Positions 25,126 to 36,835 of a DNA stretch of 64,000 nt are shown piece by piece; positions within the stretch are counted from its first letter, which is position 1, and the number at the start of each line of letters is the position of its first letter. The notes beneath the pieces are model-generated. The model was not told where the DNA came from. It worked only from the letters and a program-made list of their open reading frames with translations, and did no database searches. This DNA is from Siphonodentalium dalli. Lineage: Eukaryota; Mollusca; Scaphopoda; Gadilida; Siphonodentaliidae. Made by a program: the position numbers and the translations under genes. Where the stretch lies: the NCBI GenBank assembly GCA_032622095.1, contig CP136064.1:130621605-130685604 (forward strand), given 5' to 3'.

Positions 25126-26146
25126 AGGTCATTGGGCAGAATACACAACATTTCATAATTTCTAACTATTTCCTGTCAACCAGCCCATTATCTAACATAT
25201 TCCATACCACTTATGTTAGTCTACTCGAGCAACTTACTTCTATTATACTAAACTAGCTGAAACAGGCTTAGACAGAGCCGTCATTTAGAAGCAGCCACTT
25301 CGTGCGCTTCAAGCACATTTGGTCATTGAAACATTTTGATTTATATATATTGTTTTAATATATTTTTTTTTAATGATTGAATTCCTTGCTCAATTTAACA
25401 AAACCAATTTTATTTTATTTTTTTTCATTAACAATTTTGAAAAACTAATACCATTATAACATCCGCCAGGGTACCCCGAATCACCACACCAAATTTGGTT
25501 GAACTCGGTCCAGGTGTCTGAGAGAAAAATCCAGACAGATGTTACTCGTTTATATATACAGATGACAAGCAGTCACAGCACTATACCAGACTTGGATACT
25601 TTAGGTCTTGTGAGAGATCATCTGAGTTGAAAGACATGCAAATAATTCACTGATTGGCTTGATGCACTAATGACAGATATTTTCTACCCATTGATAGTCA
25701 CATTAATGTTTGAAACTGTTGCTCGCTCTTTTTCCATGCACACAATGATCTACGTAATAGTTACATCAGGACAAGTTTACTTATTCATGTATATGCAAAC
25801 TTAGGTCATTGTACAGGATACACACAATTCCATAATTTCTAACCATTTCCCGATTAGTCTGTCAACCAGCACATTATCTAGCATTATGCCTTAACACCTT
25901 TGTTAGTCTACTGGGGCAACCTCTTTTATAATAAATGACAAACAGTCACTATGCCAGACTTGGATATTTTAGATGTTGTGAGACGGTAACCGGTCATATG
26001 AGTTGACAGACATGCAAATATTTCACTGATTGGCTTGATATATTCTAACCATTGATAGTCACATTAATGTTTGAGACAGTTGCTCGCTCTTTTTCCATGC
26101 ACACAATGATCTAGGCTTTAGTTACATCAAGACAAGTTTATTTATT
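25126..26146 (+). repeat. Imperfect tandem duplication inside the nested transposon
   Basis: 25126-25795 and 25803-26146 share GACTTGGATA, GATTGGCTTGAT and GTTGCTCGCTCTTTTTCCAT in the same order. The first copy is longer because a Helitron-like element sits in it. Confidence 0.75.
25253..25562 (-). mobile_element. Short Helitron-like element (family H4) in an A|T site
   Basis: On the minus strand it starts TCTGTATATATAAACGAG preceded by A and ends GCCTGTTTCAGCTAG followed by T, with a small GGCT/AGCC stem before the end. The second copy of the surrounding duplication lacks it and reads ATAATAAATGACA across the site. It leaves no target duplication, as expected for Helitrons. Confidence 0.75.
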
Positions 26147-28450
26147 TCAGTTTTACTTTTCTCGAAGCTTCTTTCCAAAGGGTGTCGGGAAGGATTTTTG
26201 TTCACCCCACCGCCCCATATGCAACATGCCATAGCTAATGTCATCTCCACTAAGGCCCACATGAGGTCCCAGTAAACATTAATATGGTGTTTTTGCAGTT
26301 ATAGATTCTTACAATATGTTTTAAACTATTAGAAATGTAAAATAAGGGCACAAAAGGTCTTTGGTAAAAAAAATTGCATGAGGTTGTAAAAAACGCGTTT
26401 TTTGCCCCTCGGGCCACCCACCACCCCGGCATACCTTCCTGCAAATTTTTTACTACCCCCCCCCGCTTCAAATGTCATTTTAACACATATACAGCAACTG
26501 TCGGAAATCTTACAATATTGCAACGGTAAGGCCGTTATGTTATGCAACCTATATTTACATTACCTTGGCTTGGGTATATTCACAATCAGAAAGTAGAGAC
26601 TATCTATTTGGACACCCCACTCGTCAGTCTCTGTATATACGCCTAGGTGTGTACGACGAGAATCACCACTCGCGACGTTGTACAGGTATCGTACAGTAAT
26701 TATATGTTCCTTTCGATCCATTTAAACATAACTATATGTCTTCGGAATGTCACGCCATTGAACTTATATACTCTGTCTGAATCAAACTAGGCATTCTTAT
26801 TAATATTTATAGCGACTTTATTCGACTCCGCAAGTAAAAAACTGTATTTGGGGGTGGCGGCTGTATGATATATTCTGTGATGAAATTGTGTTTACGTGGG
26901 AATTTACTAACACAAACTACAGGTTGTATATGTGCACCATCGCCTTATATTTGCGGTCGTGACTGCGAGTGCCTTCTTGTGTATCACTACATGAATATAG
27001 ACTGGCCAGTCCCGAAAAGTCAAACAAGTGCTATCTTCGAGTTGCACCTCTTGGGTTGGAATTTTCCGGCAGAGACACCCAGACAAACGATTAAGTTAAG
27101 CGCAGCTGAAATATATATTACGTTATTGGTGGCCCCAATTTTGGCACAGTGTTTCCAATAAAATCACATATTTCCACATAAGTAGACTTGGCTAAGATAT
27201 GTGTGGATAAGACATATTGTGTCACAATTGGAATAATATTGCAATTGTCTATGTTCGTTAACTGAAGAAACAAATAGATAGACTGTATTTCATGGCTCAC
27301 TGTGCCTAAATATGTCTTCTGATCATAATATCGATCTGAACAAGTGTGTGTTATGTACGGAAGAACCCATTTAAGAGAGATGTCATGGGATGTCGATTTT
27401 GGTTGTACTTGCATATATCAGTTTCCTGTCGATTAAATCAACAAATCGCTTCACTGACAACGAACATTCAAGCCTTGAGGTTTTATGTTTTTCAGCAAGT
27501 TTAATTCTACATTATTATATTATGTTTACTTAAATTTATTTGCAATTCTTTTGGTACTTATATTGAAAAGATAGAGTTTCATCTCTTGTGTCACCGGAAA
27601 ACTTGAGAAGTAATATGCATGATATGTATACATGTAGAGCAGAAGTCTTCAACTGCGTGCAATGCTTTTCGATGAACTACATCATGTAATTCAATAGAAA
27701 TGTCATAATACCTTTTAAAATATAGCTCAAATATACTTTAAGTTTCAGCACGGTATCTATTGATAAACATAGTTTCGTTCGGTGCTTGAATAAGAACAAA
27801 GTTTGTCGAGAAATCGGAAAACGGACGTGGAACGGAACAGTGACTTCGTCGTGTGATTGAAGGTTAATAATGACAATCGGGAGGAGGAACATGTCTAACA
27901 TGGAAACCTAATTCATGGTTTCGTCTTTGCAAACACATCCCATCACCACAACCTGACGTACATATTTTTGACAACTTGTGATCAGCAACTTAAACAACTA
28001 GGCGTACAGAGACTGACGAGTGGGGTGTCCAAATAGATAGTCTCTACTTTCAGACCAAACCAAGGTAATATCAATATAAATGCACACATAACGGCCTTCC
28101 GTTGCAATATAGTGGGAATTCCGACAGATGCTGTATATGTGTTAAAATGACATTTGAAGAGGGAATTTTGCGAGAAAATTATGTTCTGAAATGCATGATC
28201 AAATGCCGTTTGTATCAAGCAAAAAGAGTTCGTCTCTCAAATGGAGCCCGCTTGCGATCGGCAAATGTGCATGTACAATACAAGCTTACGTTTATAGCTG
28301 TGGGGAGACCGTCTATCCGGTCTGAAAACTGTTGTGTATGGTGTTGTTGTGATCCTTCTGTAGTATTTTATGTTCTAAAAATAAAAAAAATTCGTCTTGG
28401 CGACAGCGACTTCCGATTATATGTTTGTACGGTTTATCCACTGTGTTAAT

Positions 28451-29320
28451 CCCCACCACACTTGTTACAAGTTAGTGATACGGATCAAGTACAAGCTATG
28501 ATTCCAGACACAGTGAGGTATGCTATTTTGTGTCTTGAGAATTTTCGACAGTTAACGTTGGCTGTACGTTATGAAAGCGACTGAGTGTTTCGTCGCTCGC
28601 TGAGCTTTCCCATTCGGATTCTGAAAAATTCGGAAATAAATTATTGCCTTGCGCACTATACATTTCCAAATCTGCTTTGTTGGAAATCACTATGAGATAC
28701 ATAATAACTTTTGGTGAGGTATGGCATCAACTGGTGGCTCTCTAGAATATCTACAACTGGTGGCTCTCTAGGATATCTACAATGTCGGAAAAGCATGAAT
28801 ACTTAGATACAAATTTGGCTTCACTCTCTGTACTGAGAGCGCACAAGCACATGATTACATGACTATGTTCTACAGTGAAAAATAGTTTGATCTGAGTACT
28901 TTTTTTATTTCGTCTATGGCGTTAACTTTGTGATTGCACTTTTGTAACTAAGTGAACCAAACTATATCGACCTCAGACACTTGTTTTCTCCAAGTGTCCA
29001 TGCCATTTTACAGCTAGCCTTAGTGTGCTCATTTTTGCTTTCATTGAAGACAATAACTACTGACTTTTGTTCATTATATTTATATCTCCATTTGCGACTG
29101 TAATTTGCGCAGGCCATTTTCTGAAACAGAGATCGTTGTCATATCATCGGCTTGTGTCGGCATGAACAATTTATAGAGAACATATTTAGTCCTGCTCCCG
29201 AATATGCAAGCGATATTAAGAGCTGATCAATGAAGATCATGCAGGACAGAGGTGAAATAACGCCTCCTTATTTGTTCCCTGCTCTATCTGAAATTTCCTG
29301 GACTGACAATGCCCATATTG
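28451..29320. other. Unassigned spacer with a small tandem duplication
   Basis: No gene is recognised. At 28728-28780 a 25-bp unit (CAACTGGTGGCTCTCTAG) is repeated twice. Confidence 0.4.
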
Positions 29321-29436
29321 TACATGACAATAAGTTCTTCGCTCAAATGGAGCTATAAACGTAAGCATGTATTGTACATGCACATTTGCCGATCGCAAGC
29401 GGGCTCAGTTTGAGCGAAGAACTTATTGTCATGTAA
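29321..29436. repeat. Hairpin carrying a fragment of the Transib-like arm
   Basis: Arms of about 32 bp (ACATGACAATAAGTTCTTCG and its inverse) enclose TAAACGTAAGCATGTATTG, sequence also present in the arms at 24700-24780 and 28235-28300. Confidence 0.6.
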
Positions 29437-29822
29437 AATATGACGAAACAGAAGCCAGGTTTTTCTCTCATCAAACCAAGGAGATGCAGTTTATAGAGAA
29501 GACTATGTATCCATACGGTATCAAATGTGAACAACTTACTGTCGTTTTATGATGGAAATTATTTTGATTCCATGAGACCTTTGATACCCTTCTGGAAACC
29601 GTGTTGCAATGAATGTACTTTGATCATATTAGGAACACGAGAACCTACAGTCTTAATAAGATTATTTTTTCGAGCATTATTATATGCATGGTTATACAAA
29701 GACAAATTGTATCATGAGTGCACATGTGAATTACGAATAGAGGCAAAGGGATATGAAACCTGAGGGAATTGTGAAAGTGTATAAAAATGCTATTGAAATT
29801 TATGATAACATTTTGTTGGTCT

Positions 29823-29875
29823 CATAATATCACAGATGTCACATAATATCACAGATGTCACATAATATCACAGAT
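29823..29875 (+). repeat. 19-bp tandem repeat, about 2.8 copies
   Basis: CATAATATCACAGATGTCA is repeated perfectly in tandem. Confidence 0.85.
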
Positions 29876-30284
29876 TTATAACGTGTCAGCTTGGAACTAT
29901 ATTTCCCCACGGTGTTATAGCGTAACGCGGCAATTTTATTTTGACCATTCGAGACAACGTCAACTCAGTTTGTGGAAGATGAACTCATATCGATGTTCAA
30001 TATCTTGACTTGATATTCGATTGTTGCTGAAGATGGTATTCAGAAATGCAGAAGCATAATTCAATCCGGCGGAATTTATGTTCATGTTATTCGTCGTAAT
30101 TTCGCGATTCTGGACATAGCATGTGAATTCAAACCGAAAGTATAGTCCATATTGTAGTTATATCACTTTGCCGTTAAAATCGTATGGGAATCGTTTATAC
30201 ATACACCGTGCCTTTATACATACAGTGGCGATTAACAACATTTGTTTCACAATGACCGTTACTACTGTATAGTAGAGTACGTGA

Positions 30285-30640
30285 TAATGGTATTAATTAG
30301 ATCATGCCATGAAACTCTACTCTGTCTAACGCCCGTAGAAATCATATTCCACCAGTACAAAACCCAGAAACGTTTAAAGTTTTGACAGAGAACCTTATAA
30401 AGTCGAAAAAATAACGCGGGGAATGTATTTCTTTGTTAATACCAGTTGCTTAATGATTTATTCATCGGAACGTGAAGTTCCCAGCTCGAGATTACATTAT
30501 TTACGTGACTTTTGACACCAGATTCCGCGATAAATATTTATTTTTTTCTCTATCATCAAACTCTACACATTATATGGTAAGCGACAAACGCGGAAGCAAT
30601 TCTGATTGGTCGTTCGCCAAAAGTATAACTTCCCGCAACC
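30285..30640 (+). repeat. Repeat R, uninterrupted copy
   Basis: It contains CTCTACTCTGTCTAACGCCC, AACGCGGGGAATGTATTTC and AACGCGGAAGCAATTCTGAT. An inverted copy is split between about 32050-32094 and 43801-44090. The 97-aa frame at 30472-30765 lies across it and is not recognised as a gene. Confidence 0.65.
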
Positions 30641-30905
30641 GGTTCGCAAAACTGACCAAGCTCCCCCTTCATAACAATCACGCAGCAGTAATACACAATC
30701 CAATGCGACGGTTGTCGCTGTTATTGGGCCGCAGGATACATATTTCTTCACAAAGATTATCATAATTTTGTGATTTTAACTTTCTTTTTCGTCGTGTGTT
30801 CAATTTGATTTTGTTTAATTCATTGTTAAATCACTCCGCGGTCTTATCTCATAAATCCTAATTTCCTTGCATAACATCGGGCGATTTGGCGATCACAAAG
30901 ATAAT
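30641..30905. other. Unassigned spacer
   Basis: No gene was recognised between repeat R and the next MITE. Confidence 0.35.
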
Positions 30906-31350
30906 TACTCAATCCGATCAGACGGTCCGCATATCATCAAGTTACAACAACAACAACAACAACAACATTTCTTCAAAATACGCTTTTGTTATCAGAATCG
31001 ATTAATTACAATAAGATAATGCTAACTGATGTCAACTATGGTATAAAATATTTCCGAAAACGTGTTATTTATCAACATGTTGTTCAACGAAATAAGGCCG
31101 TATTATCACTTGCGTTGCAGGAAATTTTGCCGTATTACTACTTGATTTTGGAGTTATCCATCTTCATCCGCAATTTTGTCCGATACCATCAGTTTGACGG
31201 CTCCTATCCGGGCCACAAAGAACTTCACATTTCGAGAAATAACAAATTTCTAAAATCGATATCTGATCACTCTGAGCTGTGGGTTCCTCGACTTGAATAA
31301 AATATTTTTCACCACCGAAGCCAAAGAAATAGTCATTTGGGAGCGTTAAT
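30906..31350 (+). mobile_element. TTAA-type MITE, copy 2 (degenerate ends)
   Basis: It starts TACTCAATCCGATCAGACGG and shares AACAACAACAACA, TTATCAGAA and CCACCGAAGCCAAAGAAATA with copies 1 and 3. The right inverted repeat is lost. The 104-aa frame at 30986-31300 is inside it. Confidence 0.65.
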
Positions 31351-32049
31351 TTTTATTATGCAACTTTCATATATGGTGAAGTTACGGGGCTGCTTTTAAT
31401 AACTCAAACGTTCAATAGGAAAATCACCAGTTGCTGGAACTGCAGCATGCTAAGCACATATTACATTACATGTTGGTACTTTATACTCCATAAGTGCTGA
31501 AACAGCTCGGGTCCTGATATTAAAAAAAAAACATAATCTGCGACTATATCTAAACGACAGACGGAATATATCCCCATATATTTTCAGATGTCATAATAAT
31601 TATGTCCGATAGCCAGACAATTAAATGTGGAACTAAATTTACTAGACATTTGGGGATATTTGGGCTTCTAGAGTTTGGGCGCTCAATATTTCCCTGATGT
31701 ACCATATTATGTATAGCTCGTAGCCGATGACCATGCTCGGCAACTATTGGTAGTCACGATTAAAATCATCTTATTGCAGGGCGCTAGATCGTGAACAGTG
31801 CATTCGGAATGAATAAAACATTATTATAGGTTATTTTATAACTTATGAAAACTAATACAATTTTATTAGGTTAGTAGAATTAAACTGTTGATTATAAATT
31901 CTAATACAAACATATATATGCTGAATTCAGTATTTAGAGACAGTTAAGATACACTTTACTAACTTAAATTTGTATTAAAGTGTTTAGATCTCCAGAGGCA
32001 GTTTAGTAAAATACGCAGGGAGAGAATGACCCGTTTTCGTGGACCGAAA
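31351..32049. other. Unassigned AT-rich spacer
   Basis: No coding or repeat feature was identified up to the split copy of repeat R. Confidence 0.35.
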
Positions 32050-32094
32050 CCACAGCTTGGCGATCGATTAATCAGAATTGCTTCCGCGTTGGTC
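32050..32094 (-). repeat. Repeat R, inverted copy, left piece
   Basis: ATCAGAATTGCTTCCGCGTT followed by GGTCGC is the reverse complement of sequence at about 30580-30605. The remainder resumes after LINE B at 43801. Confidence 0.5.
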
Positions 32095-32262
32095 GCGAAT
32101 GATACTTTGATCTACACATGCGCGGTCTATTCTCAAATTGTATTATCTCCAGAGGATTTTCTCTTTAAAATATTTAATTCGGACGTCGATTGAAATCCCA
32201 CCTGGCAGAATTGGACTGTGAAAACAAGAGAACTCAGCTGGACTAATACTGCCATCATAAAC

Positions 32263-33376
32263 ATGTTACAGAACATCACAGTTCAACTCAGTTCGATTGA
32301 TGAACTCAAGAGCGAAATGGCCACTATGAATAGGACACTTTCTGACATACAGTAGTCTGTTATGAATCTAAAAGGCAGGGTGACCAACTTGGAAATAAAG
32401 GACCAGTGCAAATCCAGTGATATCATCAACCTTCAAATATTCCAGGAAAGCAGCAAAATGCAGATGGTCGAACTTTTACAAAGGTCCGCTAGATTAGACC
32501 TCATTGATGAACGATCTAAATTTGTGCTAGAAAAGGTCACAGACGTGGAATCGAGGTTCATGAGAAATGAACTTATATTCACAGGTATATGCGAGGCCTA
32601 AACTCCCAAACATTCAACCGAAGTAGTCCTCAAACGTTTCATGGAAGACCAACTCAATATCGACCACGATATTAGTCTGGAATTCGCTAAACGGCTTGGC
32701 AAAGGTAAAAGCCTGAGACCAATACTGGCACGATTTTCCAGACCGTGATGCAATCAAACGAAAAGCGGCATTCTCAGAGGCACAAACTTCTTTATAAATG
32801 AGAACTTCCCGGATGTTGTGAACGACTATAGGCAAAATACATTAAAGAAAAAAGCCAAGAAATTTCGAGGGAAGGGGCAGAAAGAGCCCGGACAAGTACA
32901 TAGGGAATTCCACCCCAGGAAGAGGACACTCACAGACAGGGGGCCGTAGAATGGCACGTGGCCACCGAGGGCGAGGTGGAAGAGGCGCACACGTGAACTC
33001 TCAAGATTATATGAACAATAGCTATTTTGACAAAACTCCGAACACCAATTATATGTATGCACGCGAACCACTGCCCCCACCACCACCACACCCACCATCA
33101 CCACCACCACCACCACCACCGGCAAGCAGGACATATGTTGGCCCGCCCTCAATATGGACCCTCGCCATTCACCAATAGCCACCCACCACTACCACCCCTC
33201 CTCAGCTCCCTCAACCCCCCACAAAGCCGATCGCCAACCCCACCCCCATACAGCAAGCAATCATTGACCCTCCATCTCCAATGCAAACTCAATCTGTAAC
33301 ACAGCCGCAGACTTCCACGCTCAACGACGGCCCCATTTGTGATCCTCCAGGTGAACCAACGGCTGACACTGAGTAG
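32263..33376 (+). pseudogene. LINE B ORF1, first copy (broken)
   Basis: The ATG at 32263 opens a coiled-coil-like stretch rich in heptad hydrophobics, interrupted by TAG at about 32354. The frame resumes as NLKGRVTNLEIKDQCKSSD, is stopped by TAA after GICEA, then continues with DISLEFAKRLGKGKS, typical of the L1-type ORF1 RNA-binding core (RRM plus C-terminal domain). An RGG box (RGHRGRGGRG) and a proline run follow. A ~9-bp deletion near 32740, a 24-bp deletion near 33345 and several one-base indels, absent from the second copy, further damage it. The product would be the nucleic-acid chaperone of the retrotransposon RNP. Confidence 0.8.
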
Positions 33377-33785
33377 GAAGGCCCGGGAGTGTTCCAGATA
33401 CGACTTCTATCACTGAATGTATGTGGGCTCCAAACACGATTAGAAGACCCGGAATTTTTGGAATATATAGACAATTTTGACATTCTTTTGTTTCAAGAAA
33501 CCAAGACCGACAATTTAGATGTTATATAAATAGAAAATTTTAATGTCCTAGAGTTAATGAATAGAAAAACCATATCAAAGAATCGTTCAGGGGGACTATG
33601 CATTGCCATCAGAGAATCCCTCAAACCTTTCTTCAATATTATCACAGATGACTGCCCAGAAATCCTCTGATGTGAGTTCCGCGGACCCTAGGGTCCAACA
33701 TATGCGATCGGTAACGTTTATATACCATGCGAAAACTCTAAATACTTCAACGAGAATACATTTTACAGAATCCACGTTTCTATAT
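33377..33785 (+). pseudogene. LINE B endonuclease N-terminus, first copy (truncated by LINE A)
   Basis: The reading RLLSLNVCGLQTRLEDPEF and LLFQETKT is the start of an APE-like endonuclease (catalytic N and E motifs). TAA follows NLDVI and another stop occurs after CPEIL. The sequence ends at GTTTCTATAT, where LINE A's AT-rich tail begins. The same stops occur in the second copy. Confidence 0.8.
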
Positions 33786-34090
33786 ATATATATATCTTTA
33801 ATTGTCCTCCATATGTGAAGAGTTATTGAATACAGAACATATACACACAGAAACATGGACACAAATATGTCAACATATATACAAGTACAAGTTTATACAA
33901 AACAAAGTTACATCACAAGGAATGGAATAACATACAGTCGCTACTCATTCGTGTATTATGCATTTAGGCACACGTACACAAGTCCACCCATACCAACATA
34001 TGCACCCTCTCTCTCAGTTTCTCCCTTCTCATTCGATATATATCTCTCTCTCTATCTCTATCTCTGTGAAATATCTCCCTCTTTCTGTTG

Positions 34091-34098
<8 letters not shown>

Positions 34099-34131
<33 letters not shown>
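34099..34131 (+). repeat. (CT)n microsatellite in the LINE A 3' UTR
   Basis: There are about 16 perfect CT units. Frames that read as alternating S and L, or R and E, at this site are artefacts of the tract. Confidence 0.9.
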
Positions 34132-34134
<3 letters not shown>

Positions 34135-34244
34135 CTCACTCTCGAGTTTCTGTCGCACACGCATCTACACTCTTTAACATATAAACATATTTAAAAGTAT
34201 TTCAATATGCCTTGTCGATCACAGTCACTTGGAAGCTATATTTA

Positions 34245-34856
34245 TTATATATCGCTCATGTTTAATAAGATGTAATTGTCAATCAATTTCTTAACAAGGC
34301 CAAGCAATACCATAGCTTGAGACTTGATTTGGCGAAAAAGTGTACTGTAAAAAGAAGGTGGTATATTCCCCAGAAATATGGATAACTGCTTTGCCCCTGT
34401 CAACTCGTCCATATACATAAAAGCATCTATTCCGAAAGTGTTTATGATATCGTACCAAATATTATTCCTTGTATTCGATATGGAAGTGCAGTTTATTATG
34501 GTATGTTCTATAATGCATTGATATTGAGTATTACATAGTAGACAAAGCCCGTTATATTTATATGCGGTGTGAGCGATAAGTCTAGCAATCATAAGAAATG
34601 TAAATTTTTCATCTGGATAAAGCCTGCATGTTTGCCACAGTAACGAGGAATTGAGTTTGGTTTGTGTAAGTCCATATTGTGCCAGATCACTATTTGATTC
34701 AATACTCTTTCTCCACTCAAGTGCATTTATAGTGTTAATCTCAGTTTTTACGATATTCTTCCAGTATGATTTGGTGGGAAACGTGCTTTCGAGCGTATAG
34801 CGTTCTAGGTACTCATATAAGTTATACCTCTTTAGAACTGTAGAAATATCTGCCAT
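34245..34856 (-). pseudogene. LINE A ORF2 C-terminal domain (frameshifted from RT)
   Basis: 203 aa continue the ORF2 protein after an apparent one-base loss around CCTTTATGG (about 34850). The segment contains LCLLCNTQYQCIIEHTIINC, a C-x2-C-x9-H-x4-C pattern like the zinc-knuckle-like domain at the end of CR1/Jockey-type ORF2 proteins, likely involved in RNA or DNA binding. It ends at a stop 450 bp before the element's 3' tail. It overlaps the upstream frame by 25 bases. Read as a stand-alone ORF it would have no known function, so it is best seen as part of a broken ORF2. Confidence 0.8.
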
Positions 34857-36835
34857 AAAGGATTGTGGGTGAGAAATTCCAAGAATATGACTATGGTCTT
34901 ATTTGTATTTAGTCTACATAATGTTGCTAGTAAGCTTAATTTCCTTTTATCAATATATGATTCAAGCCCACCGCACCCCAGAAGCCCCTGTACGATGTAA
35001 GTTCTGGTTTGTTGTGGGAATCCTTGAATATGTTTTAGGCAAAATCTATGTGCTCTCTCCGTGAATGCATGAGAAACATTAGATATATTCCAGAGCAGTT
35101 CACTACCGTACAGAGCCTTAGGGAGGACGATGGACTTGTAGATACTGAAACAACTGTATGGGGTGATACCGCCTGCGTATAATCCTGCATTGGTCAGCGA
35201 TAGATATGTGCCTTTGAGTTTTGTGCAAATTTTGTTTGCAAGTTTTGAGTTAAAGCTGAATTTCTCAATAGGGATTCCCAAGTGTGTTCCAGATTCGACT
35301 TCGTGTATTACACTGTTGCCAAATTTCCACGACCTCTGTGATTTAATGAATTCACGTTGCGTTTCGTTAAAAACAATGATGAATGTCTTGGATGAGTTAT
35401 AAAGGTATCTCCATTTCAAGCTATATTCTAGACAAATATTATACAAAGTACGTAGGCCTGACTCTGAAAGTGATAGAAGTACCATGTCATCCGCCTGTAC
35501 TGGCGAAGTGCACTTTATATCATGCATGTGGAGGCCACATAAAGAATTTTCCAACTCGTATATGAGGTCGTCTACATACAACATATAAAATAGAGGTGAG
35601 AGGATAGAGCCTTGTCTAGCTCCTTGAAAGATGCCAAACCAGTCTGAGAAAGTATTTCTATACCGTACGCAACATTCGATACCCGTCAGGAGTGCTTTGA
35701 AAGTGTGCCATATAATACCATTGAATCCTCTTTTATGCAATGTGTACAAAAGACCATTTAACCAGACGGAATCAAACGCTTTTGTGACGTCTAGAAAACA
35801 GGCGAATAATTTACTGTGCGTCTCTTTAGTGTAGGAAATGCACTCCTGTAATAAGTACGAAGTTGCCATACAGCTTACTCCGCTCTGAAAACCATGTTGG
35901 AGAGGGTTGATGGCTATATTATTTGGCGTGTATGATTGCAAGCGCATGAGTATCACTTTTTCATATAGTTTATATAAAGCAGGCATGATTGTAATTGGTC
36001 TGTAGCTGTCAAATGCTTGTTTTGACTTTTTACCGCCTTTATATAGAGATATCATCACTCCTTTCTTGGCATTGTTAGGAACATATGAAAATTCTAACAT
36101 CTTACTGAAAAGGTGGCACAATTTACAAACTATGTATGGTGCGCTATGAACAATGTGTTCATTTGTTATCGAGTCATGTCCCGCTCCTTTATTCCTGTTG
36201 AGTTTAGGTATAATAGGTATAATATCGGTCAACTCTGATTCACTGACTGGACAGCAGAGAATTTTATCAAAGTCGGTATATTTGTCTTTTTTAATAGACG
36301 ATACATATGAATTAACCGATTTAAGATGATTAGCGTCAAACTGCTCATTTTGTAGTGGTATGAATAGGTTTCCATAGTATGATGCCCATGCATTAGATAT
36401 AGACTGGTTAGTACGGAGAGTTTCACCGTTGTGCACGAAATGTGACGGCGATAGCGTGTTACGTTCTCTGCGTTTGTAATTGACCAATCGATAGAATGTA
36501 TTCTGATCTATTTCTGCGCACTTGTCGATTTCGGAATCACGGTCCCGCATAAATTGTTCTGAAATTTTGCGATGTGTACGTCGAAAAGAGCGTTTTGCTT
36601 CTTTATAATGGCGATATGAATTGGAACCTTCGTAATGAGGTTTGCCTTCTGCCAACCAGCATCTGCGACACTCGCGCATATTAAAGTGGGCGGATTTTAA
36701 CGAGTTGTTCCAATATGGTTTAATATGACTACGGAATTTTGATTTAGGAACAACTTCTGAGGCTGCATTACTGAGAGCAGAAACTAAGGAATTATAATAG
36801 TTATCAATCGAAGATACATGCATACAGTAGGGCAA
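34832..36835 (-). pseudogene. LINE A ORF2 reverse transcriptase
   Basis: 667 aa carry the RT domain that primes cDNA from nicked target DNA. Visible motifs in order are NRNKGAGHDSITNEH (motif 0/1), SYRPITIMPALYKLYE (motif 2), FLDVTKAFDSVW (motif A, catalytic D), GARQGSILSPLFY (motif B), VQADDMVLLS (motif C, catalytic DD with Q in place of F or Y), followed by the thumb with GTHLGIPI. The upstream linker separates it from the endonuclease. Its frame is offset from the endonuclease by one base at an A5 run (T5 on + at about 36836-36840). Otherwise the 2-kb frame is open, so decay is slight. Confidence 0.9.

Larger units (their letters stand above)
24847..26465. mobile_element. Nested DNA transposon with poly-G ends and 7-bp target duplication
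   Basis: CTTCAAA occurs at 24840-24846 and 26466-26472. The ends are CAGGGGGG...TAGTACAAATTTGC and its inverse, with GCAGGAAGGTATGCCG in both inverted repeats. The intact arm of the host element at about 28145-28170 reads CTCTTCAAATGTC (reverse complement), the empty site. The length is 1,619 bp. No transposase was recognised. Confidence 0.8.
24553..28445. mobile_element. Transib/RAG-like foldback transposon with CACAGTG termini
   Basis: A 5-bp direct repeat TTAAT (24548-24552 and 28446-28450) flanks long inverted arms. The first 55 bases of the arms differ at one position, and the termini read CACAGTGGATAAACCG. The right arm runs 27995-28445. The left arm is split into 24553-24846 and 26466-26648 by a nested transposon. 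Five-base target duplications and CAC-initial ends are features of Transib elements, whose transposase is related to RAG1. CACAGTG is the consensus V(D)J heptamer. The spacer 26649-27994 has no recognisable transposase, so this copy is non-autonomous. Class assignment is inference; the ends and duplication are seen. Confidence 0.7.

Noticed and set aside
26865-27161. 98-aa frame inside the CACAGTG element as a transposase remnant
   Set aside because: It shows no Transib or RAG1 core motifs that I can see and is too short to judge.
33027-33299. Histidine-rich or serine-rich small proteins near 33.0 kb and 39.6 kb
   Set aside because: They are alternative frames of the proline-coding CCACCA tract in LINE B ORF1.
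33958-34194. S/L-rich frame near 34.0 kb as a secreted protein
   Set aside because: It translates the (CT)n tract in the LINE A 3' UTR.
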